Source: Acetivibrio thermocellus ATCC 27405 (GTDB lineage: Bacteria; Bacillota; Clostridia; Acetivibrionales; Acetivibrionaceae). From it: 64,000 bases of DNA. The notes under the pieces are model-generated. The model saw only the letters and a list, made by a program, of their open reading frames with translations, had not been told where the DNA came from and searched no databases. Both the position numbers and the translations under genes were made by a program. The stretch spans positions 744,001 through 808,000 of the forward strand of contig NC_009012.1 in assembly GCF_000015865.1 (NCBI RefSeq), read 5' to 3'. This document shows positions 8,450-17,563 of the stretch, in pieces. The first letter of the stretch is position 1, and each line of letters starts with the position of its first letter.

Positions 8450-10186
8450 ATGAAAAAACTAATGCTCGGAAACGAGGCGGTAGCCAGAGGAGCTTATGAA
8501 GCAGGAGTCAGAGTGGCAACGGCTTACCCTGGAACGCCAAGTACCGAAATAACGGAAAGTATAGCAAAATACGACGAAGTGTATTGTGAATGGTCACCGA
8601 ATGAAAAAGTTGCTCTGGAAGTAGCTATAGGCTCGGCAATTGCCGGTGGAAGAGCAATTTGTTCGATGAAGCATGTCGGACTTAATGTGGCGGCCGATCC
8701 TTTGTTCACCGTATCCTACACCGGAGTTAATGCAGGACTGGTTATCATGGTTGCGGATGATCCGGGAATGCATAGCTCTCAAAACGAACAGGACAGCAGA
8801 ATGTATGCAAAAGCTGCAAAAGTGCCCATGGTTGAGCCTGCCGACAGTAGAGAGTGTAAAGAATATGTGAAGGCGGCTTTTGAAATAAGCGAAAAATTTG
8901 ATACTCCGGTTATTTTCAGACTTTCGACTAGGATATCCCATTCACAGAGTGTTGTTGAAATCGGTGAAAGAGAGGATGTACCGCTTAAGGAATACAAAAA
9001 GGATCCCGAAAAATATGTCATGATGCCTGCAATGGCGCGTAAAAGACATGTTGCGGTAGAAAGCAGAATGGCTGCTTTGGCCGAGTTCTCCAATACAACT
9101 CCTCTAAACAGGATTGAATGGGGAAGCACGGATATCGGTGTAATAACCAGCGGAATTGCCTACCAGTATGCAAGAGAAGCCTTCGGTGATGTCTCATATC
9201 TCAAGCTCGGAATGATTTATCCACTTCCGGACAAGTTAATTAAAGAGTTTTCCGAAAAAGTAAAAGTATTATATGTTATAGAGGAACTGGAACCGTTTTT
9301 TGAAGAGCATATAAGAAAACTGGGAATCAAGGTTATAGGCAAGGATTTACTGCCCGTTACAGGGGAATACAGTGCCAACCTTATCAGGGAAAAAGTATTT
9401 GGAAAACAAATCGGCGGAAAGAAAATTGAGGGAGTCCAGGTTCCGGTCAGACCTCCTGTAATGTGTCCGGGATGCCCGCACAGGGGAATGTTTTATGTGT
9501 TAAACAAACTGAAACTTACCGTAAGCGGAGACATCGGATGTTACACATTGGGAGCGTTGCCGCCCACCCAGGCGATGGACACTTGTATCTGTATGGGTGC
9601 AAGTATCGGTGCGGCTCACGGTATGGAAAAAGCAAGGGGCAGAGAGTTTAGAACAAAAACTGTTGCCATACTGGGAGATTCCACATTTGTGCATTCGGGA
9701 ATAACCGGACTTATTGACGTGGTTTACAATAAAGGAAATTCCACGGTGATAATACTGGACAACTCCATTACCGGTATGACAGGTCATCAGCACAATCCTA
9801 CAACCGGTTTTACAATAAAGGGAGAACCCACAAAACAGGTGGATCTTGTAAAGCTTTGCAATGCCGTTGGAATTGACAGGGTCAAGGTTGTAGATCCTTT
9901 TAATATAAAAGAGTTTGAAAAAACCGTAAAAGAAGAAATTGAAGCTGATGAGCCTTCGGTCATAATTTCCCAAAGACCGTGTGCCCTTTTAAAACATGTA
10001 AAATTTGAAGGCCCGCACAGGATAGTCATTGAAAAGTGCAGAAAATGCAAGATGTGTATGAGAATAGGATGTCCTGCCATTGTTGACATGGGGGACCATA
10101 TAGAAATAAATGATGCTTTGTGTGTGGGTTGCGGGCTGTGTTCAAAAGTATGTAATTTCGATGCGATTGAAAAGGCTGGTGAATAA
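8450..10186 (+). CDS. iorA: Indolepyruvate ferredoxin oxidoreductase, alpha subunit
   Basis: The 578-residue large subunit of the thiamine-diphosphate, iron-sulfur enzyme that oxidatively decarboxylates aryl pyruvates (indolepyruvate, phenylpyruvate) to aryl-acetyl-CoA and reduces ferredoxin. The N-terminal pyrimidine domain starts GNEAVARGAYEAGV; the PP domain shows CPGCPHRG and GDSTFVHSGI...LDN; two C-terminal 4Fe-4S motifs are CRKCKMCMRIGCP and CVGCGLCSKVC. The frame opens at 8381, but GGGGGA before the ATG at 8450 and the family N-terminus favour 8450. iorB follows 2 bases later. In clostridia this enzyme runs in aromatic amino-acid fermentation, or in reverse to make aryl pyruvates from aryl acids. 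Confidence 0.93.
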   Translation: MKKLMLGNEAVARGAYEAGVRVATAYPGTPSTEITESIAKYDEVYCEWSPNEKVALEVAIGSAIAGGRAICSMKHVGLNVAADPLFTVSYTGVNAGLVIMVADDPGMHSSQNEQDSRMYAKAAKVPMVEPADSRECKEYVKAAFEISEKFDTPVIFRLSTRISHSQSVVEIGEREDVPLKEYKKDPEKYVMMPAMARKRHVAVESRMAALAEFSNTTPLNRIEWGSTDIGVITSGIAYQYAREAFGDVSYLKLGMIYPLPDKLIKEFSEKVKVLYVIEELEPFFEEHIRKLGIKVIGKDLLPVTGEYSANLIREKVFGKQIGGKKIEGVQVPVRPPVMCPGCPHRGMFYVLNKLKLTVSGDIGCYTLGALPPTQAMDTCICMGASIGAAHGMEKARGREFRTKTVAILGDSTFVHSGITGLIDVVYNKGNSTVIILDNSITGMTGHQHNPTTGFTIKGEPTKQVDLVKLCNAVGIDRVKVVDPFNIKEFEKTVKEEIEADEPSVIISQRPCALLKHVKFEGPHRIVIEKCRKCKMCMRIGCPAIVDMGDHIEINDALCVGCGLCSKVCNFDAIEKAGE

Positions 10187-10188
10187 TA

Positions 10189-10764
10189 ATGAAAAAGTGT
10201 AATATAATGATAGTTGGAGTAGGCGGACAGGGTACTTTGCTTGCCAGTAGAATTATAGGAAATGTTGCACTGAAACAAAACTATGACGTTAAAGTTTCTG
10301 AAGTACACGGAATGTCCCAGCGGGGAGGAAGTGTCGTAACTTATGTAAAGATAGGAGACAAGGTTTACTCTCCCATAATTGAAAAGGGTGAAGCCGACAT
10401 AATTATGGCTTTTGAGATGCTTGAAGCTTTAAGATGGGCGGAATATTTGAAAGAAGACGGCAAGCTCCTGGTTAATGAACAGAAGATCAATCCTATGCCC
10501 GTTATCATCGGAAAAGAAAAATATCCTGAAAACATAATGCAAATGCTTAAGGAAAACTATAAAAATGTTATTTCCCTGGACGCCCTTAAAATAGCCAGAG
10601 AGTGCAAAAACATAAAAGCGGTGAATACGGTTTTGATTGGGCTTCTGGCAAAGGTGCTGGAGATTGATAAAGAAGTTTGGATTGAATCAATTAAGGAAGT
10701 CGTTCCTTCAAAAGCCGTTGATGTAAATCTTAAAGCTTTTGAAGAAGGGTACAGCAGAGGTTGA
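10189..10764 (+). CDS. iorB: Indolepyruvate ferredoxin oxidoreductase, beta subunit
   Basis: The 191-residue gamma-type small subunit of the keto-acid:ferredoxin oxidoreductase family, partner of iorA. It begins with the typical IVGVGGQGTLLASRIIG segment, followed by SEVHGMSQRGGSVVTYVKIG. Length and motifs are standard for IorB. It starts 2 bases after the iorA stop, which implies coupled translation and a fixed subunit ratio. Confidence 0.93.
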   Translation: MKKCNIMIVGVGGQGTLLASRIIGNVALKQNYDVKVSEVHGMSQRGGSVVTYVKIGDKVYSPIIEKGEADIIMAFEMLEALRWAEYLKEDGKLLVNEQKINPMPVIIGKEKYPENIMQMLKENYKNVISLDALKIARECKNIKAVNTVLIGLLAKVLEIDKEVWIESIKEVVPSKAVDVNLKAFEEGYSRG

Positions 10765-10873
10765 TATAAATATTGCCGGCAAGGCGGATATATCAGGACA
10801 GATATATAAAGTCCACGGGCGAAGTGCCCAAGGTAATAATATAAAATTATAATTTTGTATTGGGGGTTGTCGT

Positions 10874-12175
10874 ATGAAGTACTGGAATCCTTCATGTGAA
10901 TGTATGTCAAGAGATGAAATGACGAAGCTTCAGACGGAAAGGCTGATTGAGACTGTAAAAAGAGTTTACCATAATGTTCCGTTGTATAGGGAGAAAATGC
11001 AAAAGAAGGGCATTGAGCCCGGAGACATTAAAACGTTGGATGACCTGAAGAAACTTCCTTTTACTTACAAAGACGATTTGAGGGATACATATCCTTATGG
11101 TATGTTTGCCGCTCCGCTGAGCGAAATTGTAAGAATACACGCTTCTTCCGGAACAACCGGAAAACCGACGGTGGTAGGTTACACGAGGAAAGACATTGAC
11201 ACTTGGTCGGAGGTTACGGCAAGAACTTTGGTTTCAGCCGGTGCAGACAAAAATTCTCTTATTCAGGTTGCCTATGGATACGGACTTTTTACGGGAGGAC
11301 TGGGAATACACTACGGTGCTGAAAGGATCGGAGCATCGGTTATACCTATTTCAGGAGGAAATACAAAAAGGCAGATTCAGATAATGAAGGATTTTGGTAC
11401 TACTATTTTGGCATGTACCCCTTCATATGCTTTGTATATGGCAGAAGTAATGGAAGAACTCGGTATCAAAAAAGAAGATTTGAAACTTAAAGCAGGCGTT
11501 TTCGGAGCGGAGCAGTGGTCTGAAAATATGAGAAAAGAGATAGAGGAAAGGCTTGGAATAATTGCCATAGATATTTATGGATTGAGCGAAGTAATCGGAC
11601 CGGGAGTTTCCACTGAGTGTTATTGCAAGTGCGGACTTCATGTTCAGGAGGACCATTTTATTCCTGAGATTATTGACCCTGAAACTGGAGAAGTGCTTCC
11701 GCCGGGTTCAAAGGGTGAACTGGTATTTTCAACGATTACCAAGGAAGGAATTCCTCTTTTAAGATACAGAACAAGGGATATTTCTTCTCTCAATTATGAA
11801 AAGTGCGAATGCGGAAGAACTACCGTCAGAATGAGCAAAGTATCGGGAAGAACCGATGATATGCTTATAATAAGAGGTGTGAATGTCTTCCCGTCACAGA
11901 TTGAATCTGTTCTCCTTGAGTTTGGAGATACTGCTCCTCATTATCTGCTGATAGTGGACAGAGTGGATAATCTGGATGTGCTTGAAATATGGGTGGAAAT
12001 GAATCAACAGTTGTTCTCCGATCAGGTTAAGAAGATAGAAGACAGTGAGAAAAAGATAAGAAAGGCCATAGAGGAGACTCTTGGAATAAGTGCGACAGTA
12101 AAGCTTGTTGAACCAAAAACCATTGAAAGAAGCGAAGGAAAAGCCAAGAGGGTTATTGACAAGCGTAAGTTCTAA
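10874..12175 (+). CDS. paaK: Phenylacetate-CoA ligase
   Basis: A 433-residue AMP-forming ligase of the PaaK type, which activates phenylacetate or related aryl acids with ATP and CoA. The adenylate-forming motifs are [14 protein letters not shown] (P-loop) and [10 protein letters not shown], then YRTRDIS with the hinge region and a C-terminal [11 protein letters not shown] paaK-type ligase behind iorAB is a recurring arrangement in anaerobes: the ligase makes the aryl-CoA that IorAB consumes or produces. The ATG follows GGGGGTTG. The gap from iorB is 109 bases with no clear terminator, so it probably belongs to the same transcript. Confidence 0.92.
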   Translation: MKYWNPSCECMSRDEMTKLQTERLIETVKRVYHNVPLYREKMQKKGIEPGDIKTLDDLKKLPFTYKDDLRDTYPYGMFAAPLSEIVRIHASSGTTGKPTVVGYTRKDIDTWSEVTARTLVSAGADKNSLIQVAYGYGLFTGGLGIHYGAERIGASVIPISGGNTKRQIQIMKDFGTTILACTPSYALYMAEVMEELGIKKEDLKLKAGVFGAEQWSENMRKEIEERLGIIAIDIYGLSEVIGPGVSTECYCKCGLHVQEDHFIPEIIDPETGEVLPPGSKGELVFSTITKEGIPLLRYRTRDISSLNYEKCECGRTTVRMSKVSGRTDDMLIIRGVNVFPSQIESVLLEFGDTAPHYLLIVDRVDNLDVLEIWVEMNQQLFSDQVKKIEDSEKKIRKAIEETLGISATVKLVEPKTIERSEGKAKRVIDKRKF

Positions 12176-12229
12176 GCTCGCTATTTGAGCTGTTGGAATT
12201 ATTCCAAAATAAAAATGGAGGGATAAGAC

Positions 12230-12661
12230 ATGCTTGTAAAACAGATTTCCGTATTTTTGGAGAACAAATCCGGCAGACTTGCTGAAGTTACAAGAATTCT
12301 TGGAAACAACAACATAGACATCAGCGCTCTGTCAATAGCCGACACCACTGATTTTGGAATTTTAAGACTCATTGTAAATGACCCGGAAACGGCCGAAAAA
12401 GTTTTGAAAGATAACGGTTTTACAGTAAGTTGCTGTGATGTGATTGCCATTTCAGTTCCCGACAAGCCGGGAGGACTGGCAAAAGTGTTAAGTGTTTTGG
12501 AACCGGAGTCCATAGGAATAGAATACCTGTATGCCTTTGTGGGAAAAGCGGAAAATGAGGCACTGGTTATATTAAGAATTGATAGTCCGGAAAAAGCTGT
12601 GGAGTTGCTTGAAAAAGCCGGAGTGAAGGTGTTGGATTCCAAGACGGTTTACAAACTCTAG
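12230..12661 (+). CDS. Tandem ACT-domain protein
   Basis: A 143-residue cytosolic protein made of two ACT domains: residues about 1-66 (KQISVFLENKSGRLAEVTRIL) and about 70-143 (ISVPDKPGGLAKVLSVL). ACT domains bind amino acids or similar small ligands. Stand-alone tandem ACT proteins commonly follow paaK/ior genes and are thought to sense an aromatic amino acid, but the ligand is not known. It has a good GGAGGGATAAG ribosome binding site and ends 33 bases before rarA. Confidence 0.85.
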   Translation: MLVKQISVFLENKSGRLAEVTRILGNNNIDISALSIADTTDFGILRLIVNDPETAEKVLKDNGFTVSCCDVIAISVPDKPGGLAKVLSVLEPESIGIEYLYAFVGKAENEALVILRIDSPEKAVELLEKAGVKVLDSKTVYKL

Positions 12662-12694
12662 TTTAAACTTGCCACAAATCCAGAGGATGGTGTT

Positions 12695-13993
12695 ATGGAC
12701 ATTAAAAAAGAGCCACTGGCATATAGAATGAGACCCAGGACCCTGGAGGAGTTTTACGGACAGGAAGAAATAGTCGGCGAGGGAAAGCTTTTAAACAGGA
12801 TGATAAAGGCAGACAGGATTTCATCGATTATTCTTTACGGTCCGCCCGGAACGGGTAAAACTTCTCTAGCAAGGATTATTGCCAACAGTACCAAGGCCAA
12901 TTTTGAAAAACTTAATGCTGTCACTGCCGGTGTTGCGGATATAAAGAGGATTGTGTCGGATACACAGAATCCGATATTAAATCCAAAGGGAAGAACCGTA
13001 TTGTTTATTGATGAAATTCACAGATTTAACAAGTCCCAGCAGGATGCACTTCTTCCGTATGTGGAGGACGGTACTATTATCCTTGTGGGGGCAACCACCG
13101 AGAACCCTTTTTTTGAAGTCAACAAGGCGTTGATTTCAAGGTCTTCGGTATTTATGCTAAAACCCCTTGGCAGTGACGCAATAAAAAAGATAATAAGAAA
13201 TGCCTTAACTGACAAAGAACGGGGTCTGGGCAATATGGATATTGAAATAGAAGAGGATGCGCTGAACTTTTTGGCGGATATATGTGACGGTGATGCCAGA
13301 ATAGCTTTAAATGCCCTTGAACTTGCAGTTTTGACTTCCCCTGTCGGAAGTGACGGTAAATTTCATATTGATATACAACTGATTGAGGAATGCATCCAAA
13401 AAAAAGCTGCAAGGTATGACAAATCCGGTGAGGAACATTATGACAATATCAGTGCTTTTATAAAGTCCATGAGGGGAAGCGATCCGGACGCGGCAGTGTT
13501 TTATCTTGCACGGGCGTTGTATGCCGGAGAAGATCCGATGTTTCTGGCAAGAAGGATAATGATATGTGCTGCCGAAGATGTGGGTATGGCAAACCCAGCT
13601 GCTTTGCAGGTGGCAGTTGCAGCTGCGCAGGCTGTGCATATGGTAGGTATGCCGGAGGCCAGAATAATTTTGTCTCAGGCTGCGATTATGGTGGCCACCA
13701 GTCCAAAATCAAACTCATGTTATGTGGCAATTGACCGTGCTTTGGATGATGTGAAAAACAAAAGAACAGGAGAAGTCCCGATGCACCTTAGAAATGCGGT
13801 GACATCGGGAATGAAAGAATTAGGATACGGAAAGGGTTATAAATATGCCCATGATTATCCCGGCAATATCGTTGACCAGGATTACCTTCCGCAAGAGATT
13901 AAGGGGACTGTTTACTATAATCCCAGCGCAAATGGTTATGAATTAAAAATTAAGGAATGGCTTGAAAAAAGAAGAAACAAGAGGGAAATATAA
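12695..13993 (+). CDS. rarA: Replication-associated recombination protein A (MgsA-type AAA+ ATPase)
   Basis: A 432-residue clamp-loader-like AAA+ ATPase that acts at stalled replication forks. The N-terminus carries the family signature AYRMRPRTLEEFYGQEE; Walker A is GPPGTGKTS, Walker B with the MgsA extension is FIDEIHRFNKSQQD, sensor 1 is GATTENPFF. The C-terminal tetramerisation part shows RSGDPDAAVFYLAR-like text and AEDVGMANP. The length matches the family. It may be read through from the ior operon. No strong terminator is visible in the 159 bases to the convergent small Cys-rich gene. Confidence 0.93.
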   Translation: MDIKKEPLAYRMRPRTLEEFYGQEEIVGEGKLLNRMIKADRISSIILYGPPGTGKTSLARIIANSTKANFEKLNAVTAGVADIKRIVSDTQNPILNPKGRTVLFIDEIHRFNKSQQDALLPYVEDGTIILVGATTENPFFEVNKALISRSSVFMLKPLGSDAIKKIIRNALTDKERGLGNMDIEIEEDALNFLADICDGDARIALNALELAVLTSPVGSDGKFHIDIQLIEECIQKKAARYDKSGEEHYDNISAFIKSMRGSDPDAAVFYLARALYAGEDPMFLARRIMICAAEDVGMANPAALQVAVAAAQAVHMVGMPEARIILSQAAIMVATSPKSNSCYVAIDRALDDVKNKRTGEVPMHLRNAVTSGMKELGYGKGYKYAHDYPGNIVDQDYLPQEIKGTVYYNPSANGYELKIKEWLEKRRNKREI

Positions 13994-14152
13994 ATATATG
14001 TCTATGCTTTAGAGTGTATAACAAGCCATAAAGTTAATTTTTTATACAGTCTTTCAATATTTCATACAATCTTCCTGTGCAAAGATTTTTCTATAAAGCT
14101 TAAATAAAATAAACAATCTATTCTATTTATATATTTATATTAGTTTTATTTA

Positions 14153-14317
14153 TCAGTCTTTGTGGCAAATTTGAGATTGAGGGCATCCTGAGCAGCCGCA
14201 GCTGCAGGATCCCTTTTTCCTGTCTTTTATTATTTTTACAATGGCCAAAACGGCTAAACATATTAAAACAGCACTTATTATAATATTTGCAAGATTTTCA
14301 GTTATAAATTTAATCAT
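14153..14317 (-). CDS. FeoB-associated Cys-rich membrane protein
   Basis: A 54-residue frame that starts with ATG at 14317 and overlaps the feoB stop by ATGA. It has one N-terminal membrane segment (about residues 9-30, ILISAVLI-like hydrophobic text) followed by a basic KIIKDRKKG and a cysteine-rich tail with CSCGCSGC and a further Cys near the end, five in the tail and one in the membrane segment. This is the pattern of the small proteins that follow feoB in many Firmicutes and are thought to take part in Fe(II) transport. The overlap implies translational coupling. Confidence 0.85.
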   Translation of the reverse strand: MIKFITENLANIIISAVLICLAVLAIVKIIKDRKKGSCSCGCSGCPQSQICHKD

Positions 14318-16479
14318 AATTTTGCTCCTCCCAACAATGCTCTTGATATTTTTTTCGTAGAAGAATTTTTACTGTCTTTATTATCCGGTCGGCGAAGAAG
14401 CAGATAAACAAATCCTGCAAAAACTACTATTGCAACAGCAGTGAATATATTAAATCCATGACCTGTAAACAGCATACCGAACTGATATATGCAAAGAGAA
14501 ACCGCATATGCCAAACCTGTTTGATAGCCTACCGCTATAAGGGTCCACTTTGCATTCTTCATTTCTCTTCTTATGGCTCCGATGGCGGCAAAGCATGGTG
14601 CGCAAAGCAGGTTGAAAACCAGCAGTGAATATGCTGAAAGTGCCGTAAATGAGGCTTGAAGGTTACCCCAGATTTCTGCACCGTCTTCGGCAACTTCATG
14701 AAATCCGTAAAGAACTCCGAAAGTTCCTACGACATTTTCCTTTGCTGCAAGGCCTGTGAGCGTTGCAACAGCTGCTTCCCAAGTTCCCCAGCCCAGAGGA
14801 ATGAAGAGCGGAGCGACAATGTTTCCCAGGCCGGCAAGCATTGAATCTGACGCATCCACCATTTGAAGCCGCCAGTTAAAGTTGGACAGGAACCATACAA
14901 GTGTGCTGGCAAGGAATATAATTGTTCCCGCTTTTTTGATGAAGGATTTGGTTTTGTCCCAAATATTAAGCGCCACGTTCTTAACTCCCGGTACATGGTA
15001 GGCAGGAAGCTCCATAACGAAAGGGGAGGGGTTTCCTGACAATGCTTTGGTTTTCTTTAAGATTATTCCCGAACAAATAATTGCGGCGATGCCGATGAAA
15101 TAAACAGAAGGAGCTACCCAAACGGACCCGGGGAAAAATGCTCCCGCTATGAGTGAAATAATCGGCAGCTTCGCCGAGCAGGGAATAAATGTTGTGGTCA
15201 TGATGGTCAGTTTTCTGTCTTCTTCGCTTTCGATAGTTCGTGAAGCCATTATGCCCGGAACACCGCATCCCGTTCCTATGATAATCGGAATGAAGGATTT
15301 ACCGGAAAGGCCGAATTTTCTAAATATTCTGTCCATGATAAAGGCAATTCGCGCCATGTATCCGCAATCTTCAAGGAGTGAAAGGCACAAAAACAGTACT
15401 ATCATTTGAGGCAGAAAACCAAGTACGGATCCAACACCGGCGATTATACCGTCAACAATTAAAGATGACAGCCAGTCAGCACAGTTGACTGATTCTAAGA
15501 AGCTTTCCACGGCAGTCGGAATGATTTCACCAAACAACACATCATTTACCCATTCGGTTGCCCATCCTCCTACAGTGGTAACTGATATAAAATAGACAAG
15601 GAATATGACGGCGGCAAAAATGGGAAACGCCAGCCACCGGTTTGTGACAACTTTGTCTATTTTATCAGATATTGTGTCGCGGGAGGTGTTTTTCCGCACA
15701 TAGCAGTCTTTTATTGCGTCAACGATATATTTATATCTTTCATTGGTAATAATGCTTTCGCTGTCGTCATCAAGCTGTTTTTCGCATTTGGCAATAATGT
15801 TTTCAATTCTGGCTTTGGTGGCGTCGTCCAAAGACAGCTCTTCCAGTACTTTTTGATCCCGCTCAAAAAGTTTGATGCTGTACCAGCGCAGAAGGTCCGG
15901 ACTGACACGATCTTTAATACAGGAAGAAATCTCTGTCAACGAGTCTTCGACCGGTTTGGAAAATTTATGCCTGGGTGTCATCTTTGCTTTTTGCTTTGCG
16001 AGAGCGATTGCTTTTGATACAGCTTCTTTTGAACCGGTACCTTTTAAGGCTGAGGTTTCAACCACTTCACAGCCGAACTTTTCAGAAAGCTTTTTAATAT
16101 CTATGTTGTCGCCTTTCTTGCGCACAATATCAATCATATTAAGTGCAATAACAACAGGTATGCCCATTTCAGTAAGCTGTGTCGTAAGATATAAATTTCT
16201 TTCAATATTTGCTCCGTCGACAATATCTATTATTGCATCAGGCTTTTCATTTATCAAATAGTTTCTCGAAACAATTTCCTCCGGTGTATAAGGGGAGAGA
16301 GAGTAAATACCTGGCAGGTCGGTTAAAATAACATCCTTGTGCCCTTTAAGTCTCCCTTCCTTTTTTTCAACTGTAACACCGGGCCAATTGCCAACATACT
16401 GGTTGCTTCCGGTTAAATCATTAAACATTGTGGTCTTGCCGGAGTTTGGATTGCCGGCAAGAGCAATTCTTATCGACAT
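14314..16479 (-). CDS. feoB: Ferrous iron transport protein B
   Basis: A 721-residue GTPase-linked membrane transporter for Fe(II). The N-terminal G domain has G1 GNPNSGKTT (residues about 9-17), G2 VTVEKKEG, G3 DLPG and G4 NMID. A GDI-like helical spacer follows to about residue 270. The membrane part has the two Gate motifs, including CGVPGIMASRT and the CAPCFAAIGAIRREM region. It starts at ATG 16479 behind GAGGAGGG. An operator-like palindrome lies just upstream (16500-16517). feoA precedes it by 73 bases; the Cys-rich protein overlaps its stop. Confidence 0.96.
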   Translation of the reverse strand: MSIRIALAGNPNSGKTTMFNDLTGSNQYVGNWPGVTVEKKEGRLKGHKDVILTDLPGIYSLSPYTPEEIVSRNYLINEKPDAIIDIVDGANIERNLYLTTQLTEMGIPVVIALNMIDIVRKKGDNIDIKKLSEKFGCEVVETSALKGTGSKEAVSKAIALAKQKAKMTPRHKFSKPVEDSLTEISSCIKDRVSPDLLRWYSIKLFERDQKVLEELSLDDATKARIENIIAKCEKQLDDDSESIITNERYKYIVDAIKDCYVRKNTSRDTISDKIDKVVTNRWLAFPIFAAVIFLVYFISVTTVGGWATEWVNDVLFGEIIPTAVESFLESVNCADWLSSLIVDGIIAGVGSVLGFLPQMIVLFLCLSLLEDCGYMARIAFIMDRIFRKFGLSGKSFIPIIIGTGCGVPGIMASRTIESEEDRKLTIMTTTFIPCSAKLPIISLIAGAFFPGSVWVAPSVYFIGIAAIICSGIILKKTKALSGNPSPFVMELPAYHVPGVKNVALNIWDKTKSFIKKAGTIIFLASTLVWFLSNFNWRLQMVDASDSMLAGLGNIVAPLFIPLGWGTWEAAVATLTGLAAKENVVGTFGVLYGFHEVAEDGAEIWGNLQASFTALSAYSLLVFNLLCAPCFAAIGAIRREMKNAKWTLIAVGYQTGLAYAVSLCIYQFGMLFTGHGFNIFTAVAIVVFAGFVYLLLRRPDNKDSKNSSTKKISRALLGGAKL

Positions 16480-16499
16480 GTAATTCCCTCCTCGTATTT

Positions 16500-16517
16500 G
16501 GTTAGTTTCAACTAACC
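16500..16517. promoter_or_regulatory. Operator-like palindrome between feoA and feoB
   Basis: GGTTAGTT-TC-AACTAACC is a perfect 8+8 palindrome with a 2-base centre, sitting directly upstream of the feoB Shine-Dalgarno. It shares its core with two palindromes upstream of feoA, so it is probably a site for the DtxR-type regulator encoded divergently. The assignment to that protein is inference. Confidence 0.65.
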
Positions 16518-16552
16518 GCAGGGCACAATTTTGCTCATTACAAATTATGCCA

Positions 16553-16774
16553 CTACTCTACTTCTATCATTTCTGCAGCAGATTTTCTGAGGCTTAACTC
16601 GTATCCTCTTACATTTATTTGAATCGGATCACCTAAGGGAGCCACTTTGCGGATGTAAATTTCACAGCCTCTGGTGATGCCCATGTCCATTATACGCCTT
16701 TTTAAAGCGCCCGTACCATGCAGCTTGACAACCTTGACTGTTTGACCGCATTTGGCATCTCTCAAACTAAACAT
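16553..16774 (-). CDS. feoA: Ferrous iron transport protein A
   Basis: A 73-residue SH3-like cytosolic protein, the usual partner of FeoB. Family text is visible: LRDAKCGQTVKVVKLHGTG, RRIMDMGITRG, then a strand with VAPLGDPIQINVRGYELSLR. The length is normal. It is the first gene of the feo operon, with two operator-like palindromes in the 320-base region between it and the divergent regulator. Confidence 0.93.
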   Translation of the reverse strand: MFSLRDAKCGQTVKVVKLHGTGALKRRIMDMGITRGCEIYIRKVAPLGDPIQINVRGYELSLRKSAAEMIEVE

Positions 16775-16828
16775 TCATATCATCTCCTTTCCTGGAGAAT
16801 ATGGCTTCGTTTATTGTTTATCAAACAA

Positions 16829-16844
16829 GTTAGTTGAGACTAAC
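16829..16844. promoter_or_regulatory. Operator-like palindrome 1 upstream of feoA
   Basis: GTTAGT-TGAG-ACTAAC, 55 bases before the feoA start. It shares the TTAGTT/ACTAA core with the sites at 16864 and 16500. The rest of the 16775-17094 intergenic region holds the second palindrome, AT-rich sequence and the regulator promoter. Confidence 0.65.
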
Positions 16845-16863
16845 TCTCGTTCAAAAAAATATA

Positions 16864-16879
16864 GTTAGTTAAAACTATC
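16864..16879. promoter_or_regulatory. Operator-like palindrome 2 upstream of feoA
   Basis: GTTAGTTAAAACTATC, a slightly imperfect copy of the same palindrome, 35 bases from palindrome 1 measured start to start, roughly three helical turns. Two sites in phase would allow side-by-side binding of regulator dimers. Confidence 0.55.
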
Positions 16880-16983
16880 CGCTTTATCTACTTTTAGTTT
16901 AGCAAGGCAGTTTTAATTTGTCAATAAAAAATATGTTAAATGCTTCACAAATTTTTTTGATGCAATAATTTTTAAAAGACAGG

Positions 16984-17013
16984 TTGTTCTGCAATTCACA
17001 AATATGGTATAAA
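16984..17013 (+). promoter_or_regulatory. Candidate promoter of the DtxR-type regulator
   Basis: TTGTTC at 16984-16989 and TATAAA at 17008-17013 with an 18-base spacer, about 80 bases before the chosen start. It points away from feoA. Confidence 0.4.
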
Positions 17014-17094
17014 TAGCATAATTTCTATTGTTAAGAAGATAAATTTGTGATAATATTAAAATGTAGTCCTCTTGTGTCAGGTGGTGATATTGGG

Positions 17095-17487
17095 TTGAAA
17101 ATTCAAGAGTCGGCAGAAAATTATCTTGAGACTATTCTCATACTGAGGCAGAGGATAGGTCAAGTCAGATCCATTGACATAGTAAATGAGATGAATTTTT
17201 CAAAACCGAGCATCAGTTATGCCATGAAGCAGCTTAGGGAAAACGGGTATATTTCAATGGACGAATCGGGATATATAACATTGACAGAAAAAGGACTTGA
17301 AATTGCCGAGCGTGTTTATGAGCGTCATAAAGTACTTACGGACTATCTTGTCTCTCTGGGAGTGGACGAGGATGTTGCAAAGGCGGATGCATGTCGCATA
17401 GAACATGTTATCAGTCCGATGAGCTTTGAAATGATTAAAAAAGCATATAAAGAAATCTTGGAAAACAAGCAGGCAAAAAAAGAATAA
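17095..17487 (+). CDS. DtxR/MntR-family metal-dependent transcriptional regulator
   Basis: A 130-residue metalloregulator from the TTG at 17095. The frame extends back to a GTG at 17047, but AGGTGGTGAT sits just before 17095 and the family begins close to the text IQESAENYLETI. The winged helix contains VRSIDIVNEMNFSKPSISYAMKQL; the dimer/metal part has ERHKVLTDYL and CRIEHVIS, matching the Cys/Glu/His ligands of the DtxR/MntR primary site. There is no SH3-like third domain, as in MntR. It lies divergent from feoAB and probably represses that operon when Fe(II) or Mn(II) is plentiful. Confidence 0.85.
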   Translation: MKIQESAENYLETILILRQRIGQVRSIDIVNEMNFSKPSISYAMKQLRENGYISMDESGYITLTEKGLEIAERVYERHKVLTDYLVSLGVDEDVAKADACRIEHVISPMSFEMIKKAYKEILENKQAKKE

Positions 17488-17509
17488 AAAGAATAATAAA
17501 GAAAAACAG

Positions 17510-17546
17510 AGCCTCAAATTTTGACATTGAATTTGAGGCTTTTAAA
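17510..17546. terminator. Bidirectional terminator between the regulator and mtnA
   Basis: AGCCTCAAATT and AATTTGAGGCT form a perfect 11-base stem around a 9-base loop, with a T-rich run on the plus side and an A-rich run before it. The flanking genes converge here. Confidence 0.8.
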
Positions 17547-17563
17547 TTTTTGCGGAAGTTTAT

